Below are positions 12,301 through 23,074 of a stretch of DNA of 64,000 nucleotides, one piece after another. The notes beneath the pieces were generated by a model, which worked only from the letters and a program-made list of their open reading frames with translations, was not told the origin of the DNA and did no database searches. How positions within the stretch are numbered: the first letter of the stretch is position 1; the number at the start of each line of letters is the position of its first letter. The DNA is taken from contig NC_079147.1 in assembly GCF_945859685.1 (NCBI RefSeq), positions 252,888,572-252,952,571 of the forward strand, given 5' to 3'. Source of the stretch: Eupeodes corollae (taxonomy: Eukaryota > Arthropoda > Insecta > Diptera > Syrphidae). Position numbers and translations under genes: made by a program.

Positions 12301-13382
12301 AACTTCCTATAGGAAGTTATTGTAATGGGTCCGATTCGTCAAATTGAAAATTTTGACATTTCTCGACGTTTCAAGGTCCCTAGAGTCGAAATAAAAGATT
12401 TTTAGAAAGATGTATGTGCGTGCGTGTGTACGTACGTTCGTCGTTCGTACGTCCGTACGTTCGCGACGTTTTTTTCGTCCTCCATAGCTCAAGAACCAGA
12501 AGAGATATCGACTTCAAATAAATTTTGTTGTACAGATAATAAGGCAGGAAGATGCAAAAAGGGCTCTCAAGAAAATTGCGTGGGTGGTTTTTTTACCATA
12601 GCAGTTTAAAAAAAAGGTGAACATTTTGGTTAACCAAAAACGCTAGAGACTTGAATTAAATTTTATATAATAAACTGCAACGTGATCTCAAAGAAGTATA
12701 TTTTTTGAAAAAAAATCTATCCAACGGTTTTTTTTTATAAATCAAAAAAAAAAACTGAAAACAAAAATTTGTCACCTCCAAAATTTAACGACTAAAATAT
12801 GATTTTATCTCCAAAACAATTTTGAGCAACGGAGAATAATGTTTTTGAAATCTGATAAAATTTTGAGAAAAATCGAATTGACAGTTTTTTTTATAAAAAA
12901 TAAAAACCTAAAAAAAAATTAATAAAAGTTGGTAAAAATTGAATTTCGACTCAAATATCTTTTCAAAGCTTTGAGATATTGGCTTTAATTTACTTTTATC
13001 TTTCAAAAAATATTGTTGTTAACATTTATTAAAATTTTGAAAAAAATCGAATTGATAGCTTTTGTACAAAAAATTAAAAACCTAATAAAAAAATTAGCAA
13101 AAGTTGGTAAAAATTGATTTCCACCTCAAATATCTTTCCAAAAATTAAAAATATTGGCTTCAAACCTTTTTTTATTTCACAGAAAATATTGTTTTCGATA
13201 TTCAGTGATTTTTATATAAAAATCCAACAGTCCGTTATTTCATAAAAAATAAAATCTACAAAAAATAGAACGCAAATTTGGTAAAAATTGATACGTGTAC
13301 ATATAGACAAACTTTTAAGCAAGGCAAATCGACAGACGGGATGGGAAGTTATCAGTGTGGGTCGCATCCCAGCCTCTTTTAT
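12301..13382 (-). mobile_element. Non-autonomous tandem-repeat element, copy 2
   Basis: Read on the minus strand, it starts with GAGGCTGGGATGCGACC near 13377 and ends in the 18-bp palindrome AACTTCCTATAGGAAGTT at 12301-12318. It contains the same tandem units as copy 1 and a CpG-rich acgtacgttcg-type simple stretch at 12420-12480. The match to copy 1 continues across that copy's insertion point, so this is the uninterrupted form. Open frames within it are by-products of the repeats. Confidence 0.8.
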
Positions 13383-14039
13383 TTCAACTTATTATTAACC
13401 AATCATTTTATTTCTTGCTAAAAATTTAATAAATATTTAATTATTTTACCCACTCATCTTTTTCTAAAATTTTAATGCAGAGCGGCATCAGAAATAAAAT
13501 CACTGCAGGTTTGATCGCATTTCATCTGTCAGACTGTTTTTTGAACAGAGTTACCGACAGCAGTAATGCAGTGTATTTACATTTATGAACGCAAATCTTG
13601 CAGTAATGCTGCATTTTTACATTTAGCGTTTTCCAGCATTAGCACTGAGCAGTCTGAGTGAACAGAGTGGAGTAGAGTAGAGTTTTGAGCAGAGTATGTT
13701 CAGAGCTCTCTGATTTAATTACTAAACAACTTGAGCACTAAACTGTCATGCTATATCCAATTAGTTTTTTCTAAGTTTTTTTACCTTCTGCACTAGACCG
13801 ACCAGCCTCTTTCGCTATTTTTATTGTTTTGACGATGATTTTGTTTTAATTTCCCGGCTTTCAAATATCACATTGTTTGTGTTTAGCATTTTACTCCGTT
13901 TACTAAAAAATAAACACGAATTAGAGCCTCTGAACGATCATAGCTAAAAAAGAAACACAATTATTGTTTTGACAGTTCGAGCTTTGCTCTGCACTAAAAA
14001 AGAAAACCGCCAATTATTGAACTTGTCCTATTGCGTCTA
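13383..14039. other. Spacer between two copies of the tandem-repeat family
   Basis: This spacer has near-repeats such as 'cagtaatgcagtg' and 'cagtaatgctgc' (13560-13612) and a 'gagtagagtagag' run at 13670. No gene is seen. Confidence 0.35.
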
Positions 14040-14598
14040 ACTAATTTTGTCTCAGAAAATATATTGTTTTCAACATTCTGAAAAATTTCGAGAAAAATCG
14101 AATTCACAGTTTTTTAAGAAAAAATAAAAACCTAAAAACAGCATTACTAAAAGTTATTAAAAATTAATTTTCGACTCATATCTCTTTTCCTATATTTATA
14201 ATATTGGCTTCAAACTTATTTTATTTCACAGAAAATATTAATTTCGACAATCAGTAAGTTATTTTTTATATCTTTTATACAAAAAAATAGTTCGCAGATT
14301 TGCTAAAAATCACGATATCTCTTGAACAATAGAAGATATTGACTTCAAATTTATTTCATTCATTCATATAAGTATTTGTTAATATAAAAAATAAAAACCT
14401 TCAAGAAATGCTAATCAAATTGGCAAAAATGGTTTTCGACTAAAACTCTCGCTATCAAAAATAGATTTTTAACTTTTTAAGAATAATTCAATGTGCAACT
14501 TTTTTAACAATACACGTAAACCTGCAAACTTTTAATCAAGAGAAATCGACAGACGGGATGGGAAGTTATAAGTGTGGGTCGCATCCCACCCTCTTTTT
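14040..14598 (-). mobile_element. Non-autonomous tandem-repeat element, copy 3, truncated
   Basis: On the minus strand it begins with the same end sequence (complement of GGGTCGCATCCCACCCTC at 14577-14594). It continues with the GACAGACGGGATGGGAAGTTAT block shared with copies 1 and 2, and about two of the tandem units follow. The palindromic end is absent, so it is truncated or merged with copy 2. Confidence 0.7.
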
Positions 14599-14871
14599 TA
14601 AATTTCAAATTATTAGAAGTAGAAACCGTGTTTTTTTCTAAAGTTTCACTTACAATTTATCAAAATGCGAACATTTTCTGGTGCTGTTGTTTTCCATTTC
14701 TCTTTTATGCTTTGGAACTTACTTGTTACAAAAGTTATTTTACAAAATGGTATTCAAATATAGTTTCCAAACGCAAGATTTGTGAATATTGAAAATATTG
14801 TAATATTATATAATATTTTTCGTAAAAGTTGATTTTTTTAAGTAATTCAATTTTTCTTTTTTCTTTAATAA

Positions 14872-16491
14872 TCTATATATATAAAAGAAAGTCGTGTTAG
14901 TTACACCACTTATAACTCAAGAACGGCAGAACAGATTTGGCTGAAAATTGGTAGGGAGGTAGCTTAGAGCCAGGAGACGGACATAGGATACTTTTTATCC
15001 CGTTCGACAGCGTTCCCGTGTGACTTGACATGAAACGTCAGTCACTATAAAACGTGGTATAACAAAAAAGAATCAGACTTGGAATAACAAAACGCAAATG
15101 AGAGCTATGTAATTGACGTAAAATGACAGCTATGTAATGCCGTATGGATGACAATTTGATATTTGTAAGAAATCAATATTAAAACTATTTCTATTAAATA
15201 AATAATTAAGAAGTGGATTGAAGTGGAGTTTAATTAAAAGTGAAGTGAAGCCGTACGGCTCATTCAGCATTCAAATTACCGTTAAATCTTCAAACTATTG
15301 AAGAACCAACGTGTAATATTACAAAACACTCAGCAATGGCCAAAGTTTTAGCGGCATCGAAAATCATCATCTGGGACGAATGCACAATGGCACATAAACG
15401 TGCATTAGAAGCACTTAACATTAAAAGATTTACGCAATGGCTCGAGTTGTTTTGGAAGAGCAATGATTTTACTGTCTGGCGATTTCCGCCAAATACTGCC
15501 AGTAATTCCAAGATCTACGGCTGCCGATGAAATAAACGCTTGCCTCAAATCGTCAAATCTATGGCGCTATGTGAAGAAACTGCAGCTGACAACAAACATG
15601 AGAGTTACATTGCTAAATGATACATCTGCTGAAGATTTCTCGGAGCAATTGCTGACTATCGGTAATGGTCAAGTACCTGTCGATGAATCGAGCGGATTAA
15701 TATCATTTCCAAATAATTTCTGTAATTTTGTCTCATCAAAAGACGAACTTATCAACAATGTATTTCCAAATATTATTTCTAACTACAAAAATAATGAATG
15801 GTTGAATAAAGATGTAGATGACCTGAACTACATAATTCATAATAAGATCATTGGAACAATGCATTCATTCAAATCTATTGACTGCGTCACAAATGAAGAT
15901 GAAGCCACCAACTATCCAATTGAATTTTTAAACTCTTTGGACGTGCCTGGCTTACCACCGCACAATTTACGCCTAAAGGTTGGCTCCGTAGTAATCATGC
16001 TTCGAAACATAAACCAACCAAAACTGTGCAACGGTACGCGTTTGGTGGTTAGTAAATTGATGAACAATGTAATTTACGCTACGATAATGATAGGAAAATT
16101 CAAAGGTGAGGAAGTTCTCATTCCGAGGATCCCGATGATCCCAACCGATATGCTGTTTGAATTTCAAAGACTTCAATTTCCGATACGTCTTGCATTTGCC
16201 ATGACCATCAACAAATCACAAGGCCAATCCTTAAAAGTTTGTGGTTTAAATCTAGAACATTCATGTTTTTCCCATGGTCAATTATACGTGGCATGTTCAC
16301 GGGTAAAACAAAAAATGTCGTGTATCACAAGGTACTTAAGTGAAGAGCAACCTATGTACTAAAATACAGAAATAATAATGAATGATAAATGTAGTTATTT
16401 AATTTTTTTTTTGTATTTTTTCCAATAAAAAAAAACACAATCTGCTTATTTATTGCCATTAAGGCGGAACAAAGTTCGTCGGGTCAGCTAG
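14872..16491 (+). mobile_element. Helitron, internally deleted, both ends present
   Basis: The 5' end is TCTATATATATAAAAGAAAG, typical of insect Helitrons. The 3' end is CTAG at 16488-16491, preceded by a GGCGGAAC...GTTCGTCGG hairpin about 10 bp upstream. The element sits between A and T as Helitrons do. At 1620 bp it is far shorter than an autonomous copy. The replication initiator (Rep) domain and most of the helicase N-terminus are gone; the helicase C-terminal half remains. Confidence 0.9.
15255..16362 (+). pseudogene. Helitron Pif1-like helicase fragment, frameshifted
   Basis: The frame from about 15255 reads TAHSAFKLPLN and then the Walker B stretch IIIWDECTMAHKRALEALN. A frameshift near 15430-15450 moves the sequence to the frame of 15463-16362, a 299-codon stretch. 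That frame starts just before LLSGDFRQILPVIPRST and continues with LQLTTNMRV. The C-terminal motif AFAMTINKSQGQSL is also present. These are helicase motifs of the Helitron RepHel protein, a rolling-circle replicase. The Walker A region and the Rep domain are missing, so the protein is non-functional. The long second frame suggests fairly recent decay. Confidence 0.9.
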
Positions 16492-16654
16492 TTACATATA
16501 AACGATAAGCTTTTATAAGAAACTCTTAAAATAGTTAAAAACAAAAATTTAATGGAAATGATCCGATTCAAAACCATTCCCAAAACCGACAGTTAGAAAT
16601 CATAACTCATATATTTTCATACTCTAGATTTTAAAAACCTTAATCTTGGCCATC

Positions 16655-16963
16655 GTAGTACCCGTGGCATGATGGTTAGTGCGTTGGACTGTCATGCCAG
16701 AGGTCTTGGGTTCGATCCCTGCCTATACCATCTAAAGTCTTTTCACGGGTGATGCCTCTTGCGAGGAATTGACAAATTATCCAAGAGTAACTCTTGTCAT
16801 GAAAAAGTGCTTTCTCAAATTAGCCGTTCGGATTTGGCATATAAACTGTAGGTCCCCTTCATTCCTGACAACATTACTCGCACACAGGAATGGTTGAGAG
16901 TTGTAAGTCACTAGGCCCTAGTTCACAACGGACTGTTGCGCCACCCAATTTATTTATTTATTT
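16655..16963 (+). mobile_element. tRNA-derived SINE with 12-bp target duplication
   Basis: The head (about 16658-16732) looks like a tRNA. It has an A-box-like TGGCATGATGGTTAGTGCG, an anticodon-loop-like CTGTCAT (GTC, as in tRNA-Asp) and a B box GGTTCGATCCC. A non-tRNA body follows, and the 3' end is a TTTA simple repeat. ATCTTGGCCATC flanks the copy exactly (16643-16654 and 16964-16975). A second full copy lies on the minus strand at 59826-60143. Transcription by RNA polymerase III and mobilisation by a non-LTR retrotransposon are inferred from the class. Confidence 0.88.
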
Positions 16964-16975
16964 ATCTTGGCCATC

Positions 16976-18080
16976 ATCATCATCATAAGGTGTAATTCAC
17001 CTTTTGGGATTTAATCTATCGCCATGGTGCTTTATTTGATTAAAACCTCGAAATATATTGGTAACACGAAACCTTATTAATGTAGTAAAAGTTTTATTAC
17101 CATTTCATTTTTAATCTTAACACAACTATATGTTTCAACCTTGAAGGACGCACCGCTTTGTTATAATATTTAAAAAAACAACCTTAACAGCACACTGGAT
17201 TTTATGAAGGATGTGATTTTGAGTTTGGGCCACTGGGAATAACTCTTTTGAATAATGAAGCCTTCACATTTGTTGTATATACAGCTATGGCCAAAATAAT
17301 AGAAACAAAACTTAATTATCGTCTGCTCGGAGGTAAAAGTCATTAAGTAACAAAATCAAAATTTTTCCGAAGAGCAAACAAACGTTTTTTTTCTGATTTG
17401 CATTTATAGCAGTTATATTCACTAAGCGACTTTTCATAGTTATGGGAAATGATTACATCAACACACAATGAATTTTTCTCGAATCTGGACAAAAAATTCA
17501 CTTAGTGACTTTTACCTCCAAGTATACATTATGTCTTTCGCATAATGCCAGGCAACAAACCTAAAAATTGAATACCACCCAAAAACATAAATCTGGTTCC
17601 TTAGAAATTATAGCTTCGTTAACATTGAGGTGGGGTCGTTACGTATCCTACTGAAAACGCCATCTGTGGCATTTTTCAATCTATTCCAAATGAATTGAAT
17701 TTTGTTTCAAAATTTTAAAGTGCATTCTGTGCACCTTTTGTTTTATAAAGATTGTGAGTTAAGGTTAACCTCCTACAGTATACGAAGAACTCTCATGGAG
17801 CTCACTTGCGTGTCTTGCTTATAAATAGATAAGTTTAGACTTTCAGTGTTTCGCTGCAAATATTGCAATGTGGAATACTTAAAGAAAACCTAGAAGCAAG
17901 AAACAATTTTTTATCAGTTTAATTATTTGAATATTGGATTAATTTATTTATTTGTTGAAATAATTGACTAAATAAATTAATAAATTATTTATTTAAGGCA
18001 TAATCGTAGTCAGACCATACGATGACTTGTTATAACTTTACAAGAATTTAAGAAACTTTTTCTTATTTGATTAATTATGT
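16976..18080. other. Spacer with a MITE end and a small hairpin
   Basis: At 17281-17302 lies a left end of the same Tc1-type MITE as at 8392 (ACAGCTATGGCCAAAATAAT); its partner end was not found. At about 17328-17522 an inverted repeat pairs GGAGGTAAAAGTCATTAAGT with ACTTAGTGACTTTTACCTCC. No gene is seen. Confidence 0.5.
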
Positions 18081-18474
18081 AAGTACTTTACAAGCCTGGC
18101 AAAAATCCTCGTTTCAAATCCTCCCAGTGGGTGTCTGGCGGTAATGATCACCACAGTTGTCTTGCACGTTGTCAAGATGGGGATCAGCTAAGGTCAGGTT
18201 GAATTCCTGGAGTTTCCTACTCCTTAATAGTAGCAAGCCTTAGCAATGCAATTTGACCATAGATTCGAGGTCCCTAATTTCAGTGGTAGTGTGAGCGTCT
18301 TACATAATCCGTGCCGAAGAATGAAAGGCTGGGGGGCAAACCAGTCGCTAACGACATCATTCGGATGTCTTGGCAGGTACCGTCTTATCTTCTGCCTTAC
18401 TCCGGTATATATTTTTTTCCGACCTACTCGTGGGGCCAACATTCAAACACTTTTATAAAAGGGACGAACTAGAC

Positions 18475-19617
18475 ATGACAAACGTAGAACTATCCGCAGA
18501 CTTGAAGGATGAACTCTTGGCCTCCAGCCAGGAGACCTTGAAGGAAGTATAGGCAGTGCTACTCATAGCACTCCTATACTTCCTAAACCGTATACAAAAC
18601 CGAAACCCTCGAGTAGCAGTGCAACTCGAGGGACCAAAAACCATCAGAAGGCGGTCTTCTCAGGAACCGCTGCAAAACGGCCTCTCACATTCTTGCCAAG
18701 ATTGCCAAAAATGAAGAGACTGGAGTGATTCATGAGAGGGACGCCCAAGATAAAATAAAGTACCAGAAGGTTGTTGATGAATACAACAACCTTCTGGCCA
18801 GCCGAGAAAAGGCCGTTAAGCGAAACAGATCTCAGGTAGAGATCTGCACGTCTCAGAAAAAGAGCAAGCTTGACGACCGGACAAAGCCAATGAAAGCACC
18901 ATCGTCTGGAGCAGCGCAACTGCGTACCCTTAGTGAGGTTGTCAGGGATGACCTCCACGAAGAAGTTGTGGATGAGCTCTCCGCAAACAGCAAAGGTCTG
19001 CTGAACGTGTGGAACTCTATAGAGGGCAAGCTCTCTGAGATGGTGTTTTCATACACTATATCAAACAGTGAGGGCCCCTACCCTTGTTTTGACTCTGGCG
19101 AAATGCTTAGGGGGCATAGGGTAATTGAGTGTGCAGACAGGTTTTCTAGGGATTTCCTTAGTGAAAACATTGCTAAGGTTAGCAATGACTGGGAGTGCTT
19201 AAAGCTCAAACTTTTCCCAGCTAAGGACATCCCTAGACAACCGAAGGCTCGCATTTGGTTGCCGCTCATGAGCATAAAGCCAAGCGGACAGGACCTGATC
19301 CGCGGTCTTCAGAGGCAAAATCCGCTGGTCCCCGTGCACGTTTGGGCTTTAATTAAAGCAGAAGAACCGCAGAAGACGAGCGCCTCTTACCTTCTGAGGA
19401 TTATCGAGAAGAGTCTAGGGGCTCTCGAAAAGGCCGGATATACAAACTCAGTTTTGGCATAAGGAATGCCAAAATTAAAATTCTGCAGAGTCGGGGAACA
19501 TACACCGACAAAGCTGATGACAACGTCAAGGTTGACGATGTTATAATCGGAGTCGAAACCCCCAGCGAGTTGCCGGGCCCCAGCTCTGCAGATAAAAATA
19601 ATAAAAAAACGCGCTGA
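18475..19617 (+). pseudogene. Loa-like retrotransposon ORF1, frameshifted
   Basis: The longest open piece is 18725-19462 (245 aa). The frame before it is broken: a stop in the ATG(18475) frame comes at 18550, and sequence resumes as KIAKNEETGVIHERD. After 19440 a frameshift leads into KLSFGIRNAKIKIL and on to TGA at 19615. The C-terminal block NDWECLKLKLFPAKDIPRQP, followed by KARIWLP and LQRQNPLVPVHVWALIK, resembles the DUF4780-type ORF1 domain of insect non-LTR elements. Such ORF1 proteins bind the element RNA. The N-terminal third is Lys/Ser-rich. Confidence 0.75.
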
Positions 19618-21805
19618 TGGTCATCCAGATTAATCTGAAGCATTCTAAGTGTGCTTCAGATAATCTGAGAGTTTTCCTTAGGGACTTCGACATTGGCGTT
19701 ATCCAAGAAACGTGGATAAACGGCCTCAAGGTGCGAGGCCTCCAAGACAACCAATACGACCTCTTTTATAAAACCGCAGATCAAGATCAAGGTAATCCCA
19801 GAACTTGTATTTTAGCTAAGAAACATTTAAAAAGTTTTTTATGTCCAAATTTTAGCACTCCCGATCTGACAGTTGTCAGATTTGAAGATAAGGATACACA
19901 GGGTTTGCTGTTGGCCTCTTTTTACTCTGCCCATAATGCACCATCACCTCCGGAGGAGGTGTGCAAAATCATAACCGAAGCTAAGATCAAAAAGGCAAAC
20001 CTTCTGATCGGAGGCGACGCAAATGCTCGGCATACCCTTTGGGGAAGTTCTGTGATCAACGAACGAGGTGAGTCACTTTTTGATTTTATTATTGAAAATA
20101 ATATGACCATTTGTAACAGAGGCAATACTCCCACTTTCGTCTTTCCGAACTCGGAAAATTATGATGGATGGGAGGATGTGCTTGATGTTACTTTAGTAAA
20201 CAACCGTAATTTATAAGTGGAGAATTGGAGAGTTTCCCTTTGGAATTCGTTTTCGGATCACAAGTGGATTCTTTTTCAAATAAATTTCGAGTCGAAAAAA
20301 TCTCCGCCTTACAGAAATCCCAAAAGAACTGACTGGACGATATTCAGTCAAATTGCTAATTCCAAACTAAGAACTTACCGAATCTCATTGAATCGATAGG
20401 AGACCTTGAATCAAAGGTGAAAACCTTTGAAACTTCTATAAGTAAAGCTTTTACAGCCTCTTGCCCAGTTAAATATAGCCGTAAAACGCTTCCTTTTTGT
20501 TGGAATGAAGAACTGTCCAGTCTTAGGAAAATGACGAGGAAAATTTTCAATATCTGCCACAAACATAAGTTTTACCAACCGTATAAGGACTCTCTTAAAA
20601 TTAACATGCAAGCCCTGTCATCAGCCAAAAGACAAGGCTGGAGAGAATATTGTCAATCAATCGAAGACATAAAGGACTCCGCAAGGATCAGCAAAGTTTT
20701 ATTGAAGGAACATTGTTATCCTTCATTTCTAAAAAAACCTGATGGAACCTGGACAGCCTCTCCAGCCGAATCTCTTGAGCTACTGATGAAGACGCACTTT
20801 CCGGGTTGCAAAAGTGATAACCCCGAACCGCTTGAAACCACAGAGCTAAACGTAGCTCATGTGAAGCAAGTAAATTTCGTTATAACCAGAGAAAATATTT
20901 TGTGGGAAATCAGTACTTTTTCTACATATAAATCCCCAGGCATGGATGGCATACTGCCAGTTATACTTCAAAAGTTGCATGATGTGGCAGCTCCATGGCT
21001 GGAACAAATTTTCAAAGGATTCCTCCTTTTCAAACATGTGCCCATGTCGTGGAGACAGATCAAAGTAGTTTTTATCCCGAAAGTGGGTAGGCGAGGACAC
21101 GAATCCGCGAAGGATTTAAGACCAATAAGCTTAACATATTTTGTGCTTATAACCTTGGAGCGCATTCTTTATTACCATATTAGAGAAATCCTAGGTGGAC
21201 GACCTCTCGAAAGCTCTCAGCATGCTTATATTAAGGGCAAATCTACGGAGACTGCCATCCATGAGGTAGTGCGTACTGTAGAACAAACAATCCATTATAA
21301 AGAATTTACTCTTGCCACCTTCCTAAACATAGAAGGTGCTTTTAACAACGTCCTTACTGAATCCATAGAAGAATCGCTCGTTAATTTTGGTGTTGAAGAC
21401 TTCATTCGAGAATGGATTATTTCCATGCTCAGTGGTAGGAAGCTTCGAGCCACTCTAGGCAATACAATCGCAACAAAACACGTGAGTAGGGGAACACCCC
21501 AGGGTGGTGTCCTTTCGCCTCTACTATGGCTTCTGGTCATGAATACAATTCTCGTTAAATTAGAGAGATGTGGAGTGAAGGCGGTAGATTATGCGGATGA
21601 TTTGGTGCTATTGGTGTCAGGAAAGTACACCTCTGTGATAAGTGATATCACGGAGTCAGCTTTGAAGAAAGTTAGCACCTGGGCCATGAGTGCTCAAACC
21701 GAAGGTGGAGCAATTTACCCAACTGCATTATATCTAGGAAGATATGGCCCACCTATAATAAAACCCGTACAAACGATCTTCTGTGCAGGCCAAGGCAAGA
21801 CATAG
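19617..21805 (+). pseudogene. Loa-like ORF2: endonuclease and reverse transcriptase, broken
   Basis: The start ATG overlaps the ORF1 stop (TGATG). An apurinic-type endonuclease occupies 19617-20216, with IQINLKHSKCA at the start, VIQETW and then LIGGDANARHTLWGS. A TAA stop at 20214 and a frameshift near 20380-20415 interrupt it. Reverse transcriptase lies in 20417-21805, with KSPGMDGILP, LRPISL, RGTPQGGVLSPLLW and the catalytic YADD near 21590. The first catalytic Asp is replaced: FLNIEGAF stands where FLDIEGAF is expected. The frame ends at 21805 without an RNase H domain. Confidence 0.85.
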
Positions 21806-21814
21806 CCAAAATTG

Positions 21815-22035
21815 TTGCGGTTTGTACCGGACATTGGCCTATAAGAGTTCATGCGGAGAAGTGGGGTATCTATTACAACACATTTTGCCGTAGTTGTAGT
21901 GACCAAAGAGAAAGCGAAACGATAATGCATTTCCTCTGCAAATGTCTGCTTTGGCAAACACTAGAATTAAATACTTTGGAAAAGCACTCTTTCACGAACT
22001 TGATGAGCTATATGAGACAAAGATTAGAGACCTAA
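21815..22035 (+). pseudogene. C-terminal cysteine-rich tail of the Loa-like ORF2
   Basis: After a deletion the frame reads CTGHWPIRVHAEKWGI, then FCRSCSDQRESET and HFLCKCLLW. This is the C-x2-C...H-x4-C tail that follows RNase H in related elements; compare FCRSCMGEEET and HLLCTCPAL at about 29105-29165. Confidence 0.7.
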
Positions 22036-22209
22036 TCTTTTTTCTCAATGCGACAAAATGACTCTAACATAATCGCTATAAAGCTTTTCTATAAATCTTT
22101 CCCTTTCTATCATAGGTCAAACGAGTTTTTGGGATTAAAACGGCGCACTACAGCGTTAATTGGATCTCAGGATAGGTTGCCTTGAGATCGCCATTTCTAC
22201 CTACCTACC

Positions 22210-22715
22210 AAGCCATCTACTCCAGCGGCTTTAAGACTTCAGCTTAGATATGGCAATCTTTACTTCGTCTAAGTCGGGAGGACGGGATTGTTGGCTTTCA
22301 TCATCTAAGTTGAATGGATCATCCTGCTTGACAGCGGAATTCGATTCTTAGTCGCCGTTATACAGTCTGCAGAAGTGGTCCTTCCATATCCTCAGCATTG
22401 ATTGCTATTCTACTATGATGTTTCCACTTTCGTCTTTGCAGCCTTCGGTTCTAGGTTTATGGACTTGATAATTCCGTTTCACCTGCTCATAAAACATCTA
22501 ACTTCATTCCTGCTTTTGAACCTCTCAACATCTTCGACCACACGCTTCTCATGCTTTCTCTTTTTCCTTCTGAGAAGTCAGTGTTCCTCTCGCCTCTTCT
22601 GCTCATAGAGCTCATGAGCAGCTTTCGTCCTTCTATGAGTAGCTGTCGTCCTACTATGTGCAGCTCTCGCCCTTCTATGAGCAGCTCTCGTAATTTTTTT
22701 GGCTAGCTGCGTTAA
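22210..22715 (-). pseudogene. RTE-like non-LTR retrotransposon fragment
   Basis: Read on the minus strand this aligns at the nucleotide level with 33390-33730 (plus). It covers the linker before the reverse transcriptase, including the blocks tggacttgataattccgttt and ccttccatatcctcagcatt seen inverted at 33470-33570. At 22614-22690 a 21-bp unit (like ATGAGCAGCTTTCGTCCTTCT) is repeated about 3.7 times, coding an Ala/Arg-rich run. Many stops are present. Confidence 0.75.
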
Positions 22716-23074
22716 TATTTGCAAGGTTCTTTTTTGTGGTCCATTTTAAGTTTCCCTCTTAGAATCTTGGTTTATCTCTTTAATGGAATGCGAATATTAC
22801 GTTTAAATATTAAGCTGCAGCTAGATTTTATTATTCGGTAGAAATTATGCAGTTCAATGGTTGAAGGTTTTAAGAAGAGCTAAACATTGACAAGCCCACT
22901 TGTTTAAAAGTATCTTAAACCTGATAAAAGCTATCATACGCGAATGCAAATATGTTATCGGCGTATACTCCAATCCAATAAAATGAAGATTGTAAGTCAT
23001 TTGGGAAATTTTATATAAATGAGTTTTTTGTACGCGTTCGCGATCTAACGTGTTTTTTCAACTAGTGCTTATTT
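22716..23074. other. Spacer
   Basis: AT-rich sequence without a recognisable feature. Confidence 0.35.

Larger units (their letters stand above)
18085..22209 (+). mobile_element. Loa-like non-LTR retrotransposon, defective
   Basis: The order is ORF1 (about 18475-19617), an ORF2 with endonuclease and reverse transcriptase (19617-21805), a C-terminal zinc-knuckle-like remnant (21805-22035) and a 3' end in a CTACCTACCTACC run. The 5' end is only approximate. ORF1 and ORF2 meet at TGATG. The RNase H region expected in this clade seems lost by deletion near 21790-21810. Several frameshifts and stops make it inactive. The Loa assignment rests on the ORF1 type and on likeness to the RNase-H-bearing fragments elsewhere in the window. 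Confidence 0.8.

Noticed and set aside
16658..16732. A possible functional tRNA gene (GTC anticodon-like)
   Set aside because: The arms pair poorly, it is fused to a long conserved body with a TTTA tail, it has target duplications and a second copy elsewhere. It is a SINE head, not a tRNA gene.
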